DNA of 8,905 nt, taken from positions 1-8,905 of the forward strand of contig NZ_CALFIG010000214.1 of NCBI RefSeq assembly GCF_937876455.1. The letters are read 5' to 3'. The first letter of the stretch is position 1. Every line of letters starts with the position of its first letter. This document shows positions 1 through 6,866 of this stretch, piece after piece. Under the pieces are notes generated by a model, which saw only the letters and a program-made list of their open reading frames with translations, had not been told where the DNA came from and did not search any database. The DNA is from an uncultured Flavobacterium sp. (GTDB lineage: Bacteria > Bacteroidota > Bacteroidia > Flavobacteriales > Flavobacteriaceae). The position numbers and the translations under genes were made by a program.

Positions 1-819
1 TTTGCAATTATAGGCCTTCCCGTATTTTTAATTCTTTTACAACCCGACGCTGGGAGCGCAATGATATTTTTATCTTTAATTTTTGTTTTATACAGAGAAG
101 GGCTTCCTTCATGGTATTTATGGACTGCTGCAATAGCCATTATAACTTTCATTTTAGCATTACTGATAAAACCTGCTTTTCTTATTGGCTTTATTTTGTT
201 ATTCATGATTATTCATTATGGATTGAACAGAAAAATTACCCGTAATCCAGTTGTTTACCTACTTATTTTTATAGGTATATCTATTTTTGCTTTTTCTGTA
301 AGTTATATGTTTGATAATGTTTTGGAACCACATCAAAAAGATCGTATCAATGTACTTTTAGGCAAAGAAGTGAACATGAAAAAGGAAGGATATAACCTCA
401 ACCAATCTATGATTGCTATTGGATCGGGAGGTTTTTTTGGCAAAGGTTACTTAGAAGGTACGCAAACTAAAGGTGGTTTTGTACCTGAACAACATACTGA
501 TTATATTTTTACAACCGTTGGAGAAGAATGGGGTTTTTTTGGAAATATAATTGTTATTGGCTTATTTGTTGGTTTATTTCTTCGTATTTTATATTTAGCA
601 GAACGGCAAAAAACCAAATTTAGCAGAATATACGGGTATTGTGTTGCCACGTACTTATTTACCCATTTTTTTGTGAATATAGCCATGTTAATTAGACTAT
701 TTCCTACAGTAGGTGTTCCTCTTCCCTTTTTCTCATATGGAGGCTCCTCATTATGGGCATTCACAATTATGCTTTTTATTTTTATAAAGCTTGATGCCAA
801 TAAAGTAAATGAATGGTAA
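1..819 (+). CDS. rodA: RodA, SEDS-family peptidoglycan glycosyltransferase (5' end cut by window)
   Basis: RodA polymerises lipid II into glycan strands in the inner membrane as part of the elongation (Rod) complex, paired with a class B penicillin-binding protein. The frame is open from base 1, so the gene starts outside the window. The visible 272 residues are the C-terminal part; the family is usually about 400 residues or more. Diagnostic motifs are LQPDAGSA (about bases 37-60), the Bacteroidota-like stretch PHQKDRINVLLG (about 330-363), GFVPEQHTDYIF (475-510) with the conserved acidic and His-Thr-Asp residues of the large periplasmic loop, and the SEDS signature VGVPLPFFSYGGSSL near 710-755. 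Several hydrophobic membrane segments lie between them. FtsW shares this fold; the PHQKDRI stretch and lack of division-cluster neighbours favour RodA. The partner PBP2 gene would be expected just upstream. An intrinsic terminator follows directly. Confidence 0.93.
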   Translation, partial: FAIIGLPVFLILLQPDAGSAMIFLSLIFVLYREGLPSWYLWTAAIAIITFILALLIKPAFLIGFILLFMIIHYGLNRKITRNPVVYLLIFIGISIFAFSVSYMFDNVLEPHQKDRINVLLGKEVNMKKEGYNLNQSMIAIGSGGFFGKGYLEGTQTKGGFVPEQHTDYIFTTVGEEWGFFGNIIVIGLFVGLFLRILYLAERQKTKFSRIYGYCVATYLFTHFFVNIAMLIRLFPTVGVPLPFFSYGGSSLWAFTIMLFIFIKLDANKVNEW

Positions 820-842
820 AAAAAATAACTTAATTAAAAAAA

Positions 843-883
843 TAAACCAAACCCCCTAACAAATTGTTAGGGGGTTTGGTTTA
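843..883. terminator. Bidirectional intrinsic terminator between convergent rodA and prc
   Basis: Perfect inverted repeat: the arm at 843-860 is the exact reverse complement of 866-883 (18 bp, with a CCCCC/GGGGG core) around a 5-nt AAATT loop. Read leftward, the end of the prc transcript, the stem is followed by a U-rich run (complement of the A-rich 820-842). Read rightward the tail TTTGGTTTAAAT is part of the stem and weaker. Its position 24 nt after the rodA stop and 15 nt beyond the prc stop fits a shared terminator. Confidence 0.9.
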
Positions 884-897
884 AATACTCACTCATC

Positions 898-3054
898 TTA
901 ATGTGAGGCAGCTATTTGTTTTGTTTTTTTCTTTTTAGTGGTTTTAACCAAAGCTTTAACATCCTTTATTGTTAAATCACTTGCTACGTGCAGTGCTTCT
1001 TCAACATAAACGTCTTTAGCTAGTTCTTCATGCCATCTTTCTCTTTTTTGTTTAAGCAAATCATCTGCTTTAAAAAGTTCTTGTTCATAAGGTAATGAAG
1101 CAAAGGTTAAATTATTTTTATAATTCTGTAAGGCTTTAAATTTTTTAGTTTGTTGTTCTATATCGGCAAACTCCTTTTTGAAATCATTATAATTTAAATG
1201 GACAACATAATTTTCTTTTCTATCGTTTATCCATTTTGCATTTTCTACTATTAGCTGAAATTGAGCATTTGCCAAAATTCTTTCTTTACTTCTTTCTATT
1301 TGAGGCGCAAATCCAGATGAAACCAATTCATATTTAGCAGGATCAATTTTATCCCAAGGCATGGCACTTTTCTCATCTTTTTCGCCGGTTTCCATAAAAC
1401 TGAATCGATCTGGCAATACAATATCGCTTTTTACACCTTCTAATTGAGTAGAACCACCATTAATCCTATAGAATTTTTGCGTTGTTGCTTTTAATGCTCC
1501 TAAATCACCAAATTGATTCAATTCAAACACATTTTGAACCGTACCTTTACCGTATGTTTGTTTACTTCCAATAATAATTCCCCTTTTATAATCCTGTATA
1601 GCAGCAGCGAAAATTTCTGAAGCAGAAGCTGAATAATTGTTAACCATTACAACAAGCGGACCAGACCATTGCACTTTTGGATCATTATCTGGCAATACAT
1701 CTGGTGTTCTACCAGCACCTTTAACTTGGACAACAGGACCTTTTTCAATAAACAATCCTGTCATTTTCACCACAGTTTCTAACGACCCTCCGCCATTATC
1801 TCTTAAATCCATTACAATCCCCTGAACATTAGCCTCTTTTAATCGTTCTACTTCTAAGGCTACATCTTTGAAAGCATCTCTATTTTGCTTATTTTCAAAA
1901 GAAATATAAAATTTTGGTAAATAAATAATTCCGAATTTTTTACCATCCTTCTCTACCACTGCTGATTTAGCGAAAGTTTCTTCGGTTTCCACTTCATCTC
2001 GTGTAATGGTAACTACTTTTATACCTCCGTCTACTTTTTTAACGGTAAGTTTTACAACCGTTCCCTTCGGTCCTTTTATTTTTTTGATTACATCATCTAA
2101 ACGCATACCTGAAATTTCTACAGGCTCGTCATTTCCTTGACCTACTTTTATAATTACATCACCTTGCTCTAATTGTTTACCACGCCATGCAGGTCCGCCG
2201 CTAATTAATTCAACTACTTCCACAGCATCATTTTTCTTTGATAAACGCGCTCCAATCCCCTCAAATTTTCCACTCATGCTCACATCAAATTTATCTTTAT
2301 CTTCTGGAGAAAAATAATAAGTATGCGGGTCAAACTGAGTAACTACAGCGTTTAAAAACACTGAAAACCAATCTTCCCTTGTTAATTCTGCAATAAAACT
2401 AAAATTATTATCTAAATTTTCTTTTGTCGTTTTTCTTGCTTCTGCTTCTAATGTTTCAAAAGATTTTGGTACATATGAAGTCTCTTTTTCTTTCTTTTCT
2501 TTTTCTAAATCCTCTTTATCTGTTATGGTAGACAACAAAGCATACTTCAATTGTTTTTTCCATCTTACTTCTAATTCAGCTGGCGATGCTGCAAAAGGAA
2601 TTTTTTCATAATTTAAGTCAAGCGTTTCGTTTTCATTAAAATTCAATGGTTTTGAAAGAATAGCAGCATACAATTTCTTAGATTCATCCATTCTTTTTAG
2701 TAAACGCGAATAGGTTAAATTGAAAAAAGTTAAATTCTTTTCTTCTAACATATCATCGATTGAAGTTTCATAGGCTTGAAATTCCTCAATATCAGCTTGT
2801 AAAAAGAAACGCTTTGTTGGGTCTAAAGACTCAATATAAGATGCATATGCTTTTTTAGAAAAATCATCATCTAGTTTAATAGGCGCATAGTGTCCTTTAT
2901 CTAATACAAATGTCAATAATTCCATCAACATTTTGTCTTTATCGCCATCAACCTGTTTTTTGAATGGGATAAAACCCCACAATAGTGCAGATAATACAGC
3001 AACTACTACTAAACTTTTATAATTTCTTTTCATAAATTCAATAAACTTTTCCAT
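898..3054 (-). CDS. prc: Carboxy-terminal processing (tail-specific) protease, peptidase family S41
   Basis: 718-residue periplasmic Ser/Lys protease of the Prc/Tsp type, which cleaves proteins at their C-terminal ends and in other bacteria trims envelope proteins and peptidoglycan hydrolases. Order of parts: an N-terminal basic stretch and a single hydrophobic segment (about residues 14-30), with no lipobox, so an uncleaved anchor or signal peptide; a helical N-terminal domain (about 38-245); a PDZ domain (about 255-340, GKFEGIGARL onward); the S41 core (about 370-550, including DLRDNGGGS at 416-424); and a C-terminal Prc-type domain (about 560-690). By alignment with E. coli Prc from memory, the catalytic Ser is S477 in SASASE and the Lys is K503 in YGKGTVQ, with D488 in IQDY; all are present. 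The C-terminus is Lys-rich (KKKKTK). Length is near that of E. coli Prc, unlike the shorter CtpA proteins. It is divergent from surE. The start ATG has an AT-rich upstream without a Shine-Dalgarno site, normal for this group. Confidence 0.95.
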   Translation of the reverse strand: MEKFIEFMKRNYKSLVVVAVLSALLWGFIPFKKQVDGDKDKMLMELLTFVLDKGHYAPIKLDDDFSKKAYASYIESLDPTKRFFLQADIEEFQAYETSIDDMLEEKNLTFFNLTYSRLLKRMDESKKLYAAILSKPLNFNENETLDLNYEKIPFAASPAELEVRWKKQLKYALLSTITDKEDLEKEKKEKETSYVPKSFETLEAEARKTTKENLDNNFSFIAELTREDWFSVFLNAVVTQFDPHTYYFSPEDKDKFDVSMSGKFEGIGARLSKKNDAVEVVELISGGPAWRGKQLEQGDVIIKVGQGNDEPVEISGMRLDDVIKKIKGPKGTVVKLTVKKVDGGIKVVTITRDEVETEETFAKSAVVEKDGKKFGIIYLPKFYISFENKQNRDAFKDVALEVERLKEANVQGIVMDLRDNGGGSLETVVKMTGLFIEKGPVVQVKGAGRTPDVLPDNDPKVQWSGPLVVMVNNYSASASEIFAAAIQDYKRGIIIGSKQTYGKGTVQNVFELNQFGDLGALKATTQKFYRINGGSTQLEGVKSDIVLPDRFSFMETGEKDEKSAMPWDKIDPAKYELVSSGFAPQIERSKERILANAQFQLIVENAKWINDRKENYVVHLNYNDFKKEFADIEQQTKKFKALQNYKNNLTFASLPYEQELFKADDLLKQKRERWHEELAKDVYVEEALHVASDLTIKDVKALVKTTKKKKTKQIAASH

Positions 3055-3115
3055 TAATATTTTTATAATATCGTACTAAATTAGTCAATTATTGTTCCAA
3101 AAAGTTACAACAAAA

Positions 3116-3123
3116 CAAATTTA
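3116..3123 (-). promoter_or_regulatory. Candidate -7 box for prc
   Basis: On the minus strand this reads TAAATTTG, an exact match to the Bacteroidota -7 consensus TAnnTTTG, about 61 nt before the prc start codon. No convincing TTG (-33) element lies 17-23 nt upstream of it, and an 8-nt AT-rich match can occur by chance, so this is a position-supported candidate only. Confidence 0.4.
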
Positions 3124-3124
3124 T

Positions 3125-3132
3125 TATTTTTG
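3125..3132 (+). promoter_or_regulatory. Candidate -7 box for surE
   Basis: TATTTTTG matches TAnnTTTG exactly and lies 54 nt before the surE ATG. The upstream -33 element is weak: the nearest good TTG, at 3092-3094, is about 30 nt away, too far, and only GTTA near 3103-3106 sits at a suitable distance. The box lies one base from the oppositely oriented candidate for prc. Confidence 0.4.
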
Positions 3133-3186
3133 AAGTTAATAATGAATAAAAAATAATATTTTAGCAACTAATTTAACACCTACCCT

Positions 3187-3948
3187 ATGAAAGCAAATAC
3201 AATCTTAATTACAAATGATGATGGAATAGCAGCACCAGGCTTAAAAGCACTTGCTGAAGTAATGAAAGAATTGGGAGAAATTACTATTGTAGCACCTGAT
3301 AGCCCCCAAAGCGGAATGGGACATGCCATTACAATAAATAACACATTACACGTAGAACATCTTACAGGTTTTTTAAACACTCAGAATGCTTATACCTGTT
3401 CGGGAACCCCTGTTGATTGTGTAAAAATGGCTGTCCATGAAATTATGAAAAAAAAGCCAAGCATTTGTGTGTCTGGAATTAATCATGGTTCTAACTCTTC
3501 TATAAATGTTATTTATTCGGGTACTATGAGTGCCGCAGTAGAAGCAGGTATTGAAGGGATTCCTTCTATTGGATTTTCTTTTTGCAATTACAGCTGGGAA
3601 GCTAATTTTGAACCCTTAAAAAAATATGTCAAAAAAATTACATCCGAAGTATTAAAAAATGGTTTACCTGAAGGTGTGGTATTAAATGTTAATTTTCCTA
3701 AAACAGAAAATATTAAAGGAATAAAAATTTGCCGTCAAGCGAAAGCAATTTGGGAGGAAGAATTTGATAAGCGCACTAATCCTATGGGTAAAGAATATTA
3801 CTGGCTTACGGGCAAATTTGTTAATCACGACAAAGGAGAAGATACAGACGAATGGGCACTGGCGAATGGTTATATTTCAATAGTGCCAGTGCATTTTGAC
3901 TTAACCGCTTACCATGCAGTACAACAACTTAATAGTTGGGACTTATAA
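3187..3948 (+). CDS. surE: 5'/3'-nucleotidase SurE
   Basis: SurE is a cytoplasmic divalent-metal-dependent phosphatase that removes phosphate from nucleoside 5'- and 3'-monophosphates, linked in E. coli to stationary-phase survival. The 253 residues match the family's usual length of about 250. The N-terminus has ILITNDDGIAAPGL, with metal ligands D11 and D12; APDSPQSGMGH supplies S42; VSGINHGSN supplies N99; these correspond to the four metal-binding residues known in the family. The conserved YSGTMSAAVEA (110-120) follows. The ATG at 3187 places the first beta strand and NDDG motif at the normal distance from the start. It has its own upstream gap shared with prc and runs tail to tail into the regulator gene: its last sense codon, TTA, is the regulator's stop codon read on the other strand. 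In many Bacteroidota I recall lpxB following surE; it is absent here. Confidence 0.96.
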   Translation: MKANTILITNDDGIAAPGLKALAEVMKELGEITIVAPDSPQSGMGHAITINNTLHVEHLTGFLNTQNAYTCSGTPVDCVKMAVHEIMKKKPSICVSGINHGSNSSINVIYSGTMSAAVEAGIEGIPSIGFSFCNYSWEANFEPLKKYVKKITSEVLKNGLPEGVVLNVNFPKTENIKGIKICRQAKAIWEEEFDKRTNPMGKEYYWLTGKFVNHDKGEDTDEWALANGYISIVPVHFDLTAYHAVQQLNSWDL

Positions 3949-4977
3949 TTTTTTCACAGAATCTCGCTTACGCAATTCCGTTTTAATTACTTCCGTAACA
4001 TAAATACGTTGTGTTTCAGGATCAAATTCTTCTTCAATTCTTTTAATAAGAAGAGCTGCGGCTTTTTGACCTATTTCAGGTGCATGTTGACTCACAGTGG
4101 ATAAGCTTGGGGTTAATCTCCTTGACCATAAACCATCTGCAAAACCAATAAGCGCGACATCATTTGGCACTTGCCATCCTCTTTTAAGTACAGCCTTCAT
4201 TGCTGCCACAGAGGCATGTTCGTCAAGAGCAAAAATGGCATCTGGTTTTTCTTGCAATACATTTTCAAGAGACGCATCAAAATCAGATTCATTCTCGGTA
4301 AGCAACATTAAATGAGTATCTAAAACAAATCCTTTATTCATTAATGCATCCTCATAACCTTTTTCTCTTAATTTGCCTACACTCAAGTTATGTATTGTAG
4401 AACATAAAGCTATTTTTTTTGCTCCTGTTTCAAGAAGATAATTAGTAGCATTTAAAGCCGAATCATAATCGTCAACGATAACTTTATCACATTTTAATTC
4501 GTTTGAGATACGGTCAAAAAGAACTATAGGCGTGCCTCCTCTTAGCACATCCTTTAAATGATTAATATTGTTTTCTTTTTGCGTTTCTTGTGCCAATGCT
4601 AATATAAAGCCATCAATAGCACCATTGTCTAACATTTCTAGCATTTGCTTTTCTTTTTGCAAAGATTCATTAGACGTACAAGTAATTAAATTGTATCCTT
4701 TTTCATTGGCATACTGTTCAATACCTGAAAATACTTTAGCAAAAAAAGGATTTAGAATATTAGGCAAAATGACGCCAATTGTGTAAGCGCGCTGATTTTT
4801 TAAATTTTTAGCAATACTATTAGGCTTATAATTTTTTAATTGGGCAAACTCTTTTATTTTACGTTTTGTTTGTTCACTAATCTCAGGACTGTCACTCAAT
4901 GCTTTAGAAACTGTTGAGGTTGAAACACCTAATGCTATGGCTAATTCTTTTAAAGTAGCTTTTGACTTCATATTCAT
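3943..4977 (-). CDS. LacI/GalR-family transcriptional regulator, ligand unknown
   Basis: 344-residue DNA-binding regulator. The N-terminal helix-turn-helix spans about residues 8-30 (TLKELAIALGVSTSTVSKAL), followed by helix 3 and the hinge-helix region YKPNSIAKNL (50-59), then a periplasmic-binding-protein-like sensor domain (about 65-340) starting AYTIGVILPNILNPFFAKVFSGIE. The conserved late motif GWQVPNDVALIGFADGLWSRRLTPSLSTVSQ (267-297) has GFADG where many members have GFD followed by N or D. Such proteins usually bind a sugar or related small molecule and repress nearby catabolic genes, but no sugar gene is visible, so the target cannot be named. There are two candidate starts, ATG at 4977-4975 and ATG at 4971-4969 (residue 3, MKSKATLKEL). 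The second fits the way I recall flavobacterial homologues beginning; the longer form is listed. It is divergent from the ribosomal operon and overlaps surE by 6 nt at its 3' end. Confidence 0.93.
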   Translation of the reverse strand: MNMKSKATLKELAIALGVSTSTVSKALSDSPEISEQTKRKIKEFAQLKNYKPNSIAKNLKNQRAYTIGVILPNILNPFFAKVFSGIEQYANEKGYNLITCTSNESLQKEKQMLEMLDNGAIDGFILALAQETQKENNINHLKDVLRGGTPIVLFDRISNELKCDKVIVDDYDSALNATNYLLETGAKKIALCSTIHNLSVGKLREKGYEDALMNKGFVLDTHLMLLTENESDFDASLENVLQEKPDAIFALDEHASVAAMKAVLKRGWQVPNDVALIGFADGLWSRRLTPSLSTVSQHAPEIGQKAAALLIKRIEEEFDPETQRIYVTEVIKTELRKRDSVKKL

Positions 4978-4989
4978 TAATTAAGAGTT

Positions 4990-5022
4990 CAAAAATATAA
5001 AAAAATAGTAAACCTTTAACAA
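4990..5022 (-). promoter_or_regulatory. Candidate promoter of the LacI-family regulator gene
   Basis: On the minus strand a TTG (5022-5020) is followed after 22 nt by TATTTTTG (4997-4990), an exact TAnnTTTG -7 box. The spacing is at the long end of the 17-23 nt range accepted for Flavobacterium. Transcription would begin a few bases downstream, near 4983-4985, leaving a very short leader (roughly 6-15 nt) before either candidate ATG. This mildly favours the inner ATG at 4971. Confidence 0.45.
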
Positions 5023-5048
5023 TCAAGGAAAAAGAATTTTAAATAGTA

Positions 5049-5079
5049 TTTGTAATATTGATAAATAATTGTACTTTTG
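5049..5079 (+). promoter_or_regulatory. Promoter of the rplM-rpsI-rpsB-tsf operon
   Basis: TTTG (5049-5052), a 19-nt spacer, then TACTTTTG (5072-5079): both elements and the spacing match the Bacteroidota housekeeping sigma consensus (TTTG / TAnnTTTG). Transcription should start near 5085, giving a leader of roughly 40 nt before the GTG start of rplM. Its back is 26 nt from the -33 element of the divergent regulator promoter. Confidence 0.8.
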
Positions 5080-5126
5080 CACTCCCTTAATTGGGAATGG
5101 AATGTTTAATTAAAATTATTAGCAAA

Positions 5127-5582
5127 GTGAACACATTAAGCTACAAGACAATTTCAGCTAACAAAGCTACTGCAGACAAGCAGTGGATTGTAGTAGATGC
5201 TGAAGGTCATAACTTAGGTCGTTTTGCTTCAAAAGTAGCTATGTTACTTAGAGGTAAATACAAACCAAGTTATACGCCACATGTTGACTGTGGAGATAAT
5301 GTAATCGTTATCAACGCAGAAAAAATCAACCTAACTGGTAACAAGTTAGATGACAAAACGTACATCAGACACACAGGTTATCCAGGAGGACAAAGAACTT
5401 TAACAGCTAGAGTTCAACAGCAAAAAAATCCTGCTATTTTAGTAGAAAAAGCTGTAAAAGGAATGTTGCCTAAAAACAAATTAGGCGCTCAATTATTCCG
5501 TAATTTAAATGTATATGTAGGTACAGAGCACAAACACACAGCTCAAACACCTAAAACCGTTAACCTAAACGATCTTAAGTAA
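5127..5582 (+). CDS. rplM: 50S ribosomal protein uL13 (L13), GTG start
   Basis: uL13 is an early-assembling 23S rRNA-binding protein of the large subunit. The 151-residue product begins MNTLSYKTIS and contains WIVVDAEGHNLGR (20-32), LRGKYKPSYTPHVDCGDNVIVINAEKI (41-67), RHTGYPGGQR (81-90) and KAVKGMLPKNKLG (108-120), all family hallmarks. The frame stays open upstream to a TTG at 5091 and an ATG at 5097, which would add 12 or 10 residues. I chose GTG at 5127 because flavobacterial L13 proteins as I recall them begin at the NTLSYKT or DTLSYKT position and are 151 residues long, and because 5091 is within a few bases of the predicted transcription start. It is the first gene of the operon, coupled to rpsI by a one-base overlap (TAATG). 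uL13 is known to autoregulate its operon in E. coli; whether this short leader does the same is untested. Confidence 0.95.
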   Translation: MNTLSYKTISANKATADKQWIVVDAEGHNLGRFASKVAMLLRGKYKPSYTPHVDCGDNVIVINAEKINLTGNKLDDKTYIRHTGYPGGQRTLTARVQQQKNPAILVEKAVKGMLPKNKLGAQLFRNLNVYVGTEHKHTAQTPKTVNLNDLK

Positions 5583-5968
5583 TGGGAGTTATTCACAAAA
5601 TCGGTAGAAGAAAATGTGCCGTAGCACGTGTTTATGTTACAGAAGGATCTGGAAACATTACAGTTAACAAAAGAGAATTTGCAACTTACTTCCCTACTGC
5701 AACATTACAGTATAAAGTAATGCAACCGTTAACAATGACAAACAACGAATCTAATTTCGATGTTAAAATCAATGTATATGGTGGTGGTGCAACTGGTCAA
5801 GCAGAAGCTGTGAGAATGGCTATTGCAAGAGCAATGTGCGAAGTAGAGGCTGAAAACAGAAGCATCTTAAAACCAGAAGGATTACTTACAAGAGATCCAA
5901 GAATGGTAGAGCGTAAAAAATTCGGTCAGAAGAAAGCTCGTAAGAGATTCCAATTCTCTAAACGTTAA
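5582..5968 (+). CDS. rpsI: 30S ribosomal protein uS9 (S9)
   Basis: uS9 sits in the head of the small subunit, and its C-terminal tail reaches the P-site tRNA. The 128-residue protein has the typical start VIHKIGRRKCAVARVYVTEGSG (3-24), the glycine-rich YGGGATGQAEAVRMAIARA (66-84) and the basic tail LLTRDPRMVERKKFGQKKARKRFQFSKR (101-128), ending in the near-universal SKR. Length is normal. The ATG shares its A with the last base of the rplM stop codon, so the pair is probably translationally coupled and made in equal amounts, as with rplM-rpsI in most bacteria. No Shine-Dalgarno site is seen; reinitiation would explain the start. Confidence 0.98.
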   Translation: MGVIHKIGRRKCAVARVYVTEGSGNITVNKREFATYFPTATLQYKVMQPLTMTNNESNFDVKINVYGGGATGQAEAVRMAIARAMCEVEAENRSILKPEGLLTRDPRMVERKKFGQKKARKRFQFSKR

Positions 5969-6000
5969 TATTTATTATTTATTAAAATTGTTGTTATTAT

Positions 6001-6073
6001 CTCTGCAAAAAGAGGTTAGTTTAGCATCTAAATGGTTAAGACCGAAATATTCGCTACTTAATCATTGCTAAGT
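6001..6073 (+). promoter_or_regulatory. Structured RNA candidate in the rpsI-rpsB gap (possible uS2 leader)
   Basis: The 130-nt gap holds two potential RNA hairpins. The first is small: CTCT 6001-6004 with AGAG 6011-6014. The second is larger: TTAGCA 6021-6026 pairs with TGCTAA 6066-6071; a 5-nt bulge (6027-6031) follows; ATGGTTAAG 6032-6040 pairs with CTTAATCAT 6057-6065 with one G-U; an internal loop then leads to CGAA 6043-6046 paired with TTCG 6050-6053. Two G-U pairs (6019-6020 with 6072-6073) could extend the base. The structure ends 25 nt before the rpsB ATG. Bulged, internally looped stems of this kind are typical of ribosomal-protein leaders, and E. coli uS2 autoregulates rpsB-tsf through the rpsB leader. 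That this one binds uS2 is inference. I see no good TAnnTTTG promoter in the gap; TAGTTTAG at 6017-6024 has one mismatch. Confidence 0.5.
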
Positions 6074-6098
6074 CAACAGAACGTAAACTATTACAAAA

Positions 6099-6857
6099 AT
6101 GGCAAACAAAGTAGAAGTAAAAGAATTATTAGAAGCAGGTGTTCATTTTGGACACATGACTCGTAAATGGGATCCAAACATGGCTCCTTACATTTATATG
6201 GAACGTAATGGAATTCACATTATCAATCTATATAAAACTGCAGCAAAAATCGAAGAGGCTAACGAAGCTTTAAAGAAAATCGCTGCTTCAGGTAGAAAAG
6301 TATTATTCGTTGCTACAAAAAAACAAGCTAAAGACATCGTGGCTGAAAAAGCTGCCGCTTGCAACATGCCTTACATCACTGAAAGATGGCCAGGTGGTAT
6401 GTTAACAAACTTCGTTACTATCAGAAAAGCAATTAAAAAAATGTCTTCGATTGATAGAATGAAAAAAGACGGTACTTTCAACACGTTATCTAAAAAAGAG
6501 AAATTACAAATTGAGCGTTTAAGAGCTAAGTTAGAAAAAAACTTAGGTTCAATTGCTGATATGACAAGATTACCAGCTGCGCTATTTGTAGTAGATATTA
6601 AAGCAGAACACATTGCGATTAAAGAAGCAAAGAAATTAAACATTCCAGTTTTCGCTATGGTTGATACAAACTCTGACCCACGTCAAGTAGAATTTGTTAT
6701 CCCAGCTAATGACGATGCTTCAAAATCAATCGACAAAGTTTTATCTTTAGTAACTGCTTCAATTGTTGAAGGTTTATCTGATAGAAAAGCTGAAAAAGAT
6801 GAGCAACCAGTAGAAGCTCCAGCTGTACAAGCTGAAGCAGCTGCTAGTGAAGAATAA
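6099..6857 (+). CDS. rpsB: 30S ribosomal protein uS2 (S2)
   Basis: uS2 joins the small subunit late, at the head-body junction, where it supports bS1 or initiation functions. The 252-residue product shows the canonical VKELLEAGVHFGHMTRKWDPNMAPYIY (7-33), GIHIINLYKT (38-47), ITERWPGGMLTNF (93-105), MTRLPAALFVVDIKAEHIAIKEA (155-177) and the VDTNSDP motif (188-194). The last 25 or so residues are a low-complexity Ala/Glu/Pro/Val tail (QPVEAPAVQAEAAASEE), a variable part of the protein. The start ATG gives MANKVEVKELL, the usual N-terminus, with an A-rich AT stretch in place of a Shine-Dalgarno site. It lies 130 nt after rpsI and 148 nt before tsf, both gaps containing foldable RNA. Confidence 0.98.
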   Translation: MANKVEVKELLEAGVHFGHMTRKWDPNMAPYIYMERNGIHIINLYKTAAKIEEANEALKKIAASGRKVLFVATKKQAKDIVAEKAAACNMPYITERWPGGMLTNFVTIRKAIKKMSSIDRMKKDGTFNTLSKKEKLQIERLRAKLEKNLGSIADMTRLPAALFVVDIKAEHIAIKEAKKLNIPVFAMVDTNSDPRQVEFVIPANDDASKSIDKVLSLVTASIVEGLSDRKAEKDEQPVEAPAVQAEAAASEE

Positions 6858-6866
6858 AAAACATAA

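Noticed and set aside
501..800. 99-codon open frame on the minus strand inside rodA
   Set aside because: It lies wholly antisense to a well-supported gene with SEDS motifs, and its translation resembles no family I recognise.
3925..3954. CAACT-TAAT-AGTTG hairpin before the surE stop as a terminator
   Set aside because: The stem is only 5 bp and AT-rich, and the T-run begins 10 nt after it, too far for a convincing intrinsic terminator.
4977..5113. TTAATTAA palindromes at 4977-4984 and 5106-5113 flanking the divergent promoters, considered as an operator pair
   Set aside because: The motif is pure A/T and recurs in AT-rich gaps (for example near 833). It lacks the CG-centred symmetry usual for LacI-family operators.
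6017..6024. TAGTTTAG as an internal promoter for rpsB
   Set aside because: It has one mismatch at a key T of the -7 box, the nearest TTG is at the limit of spacing, and it would start transcription inside the hairpin.
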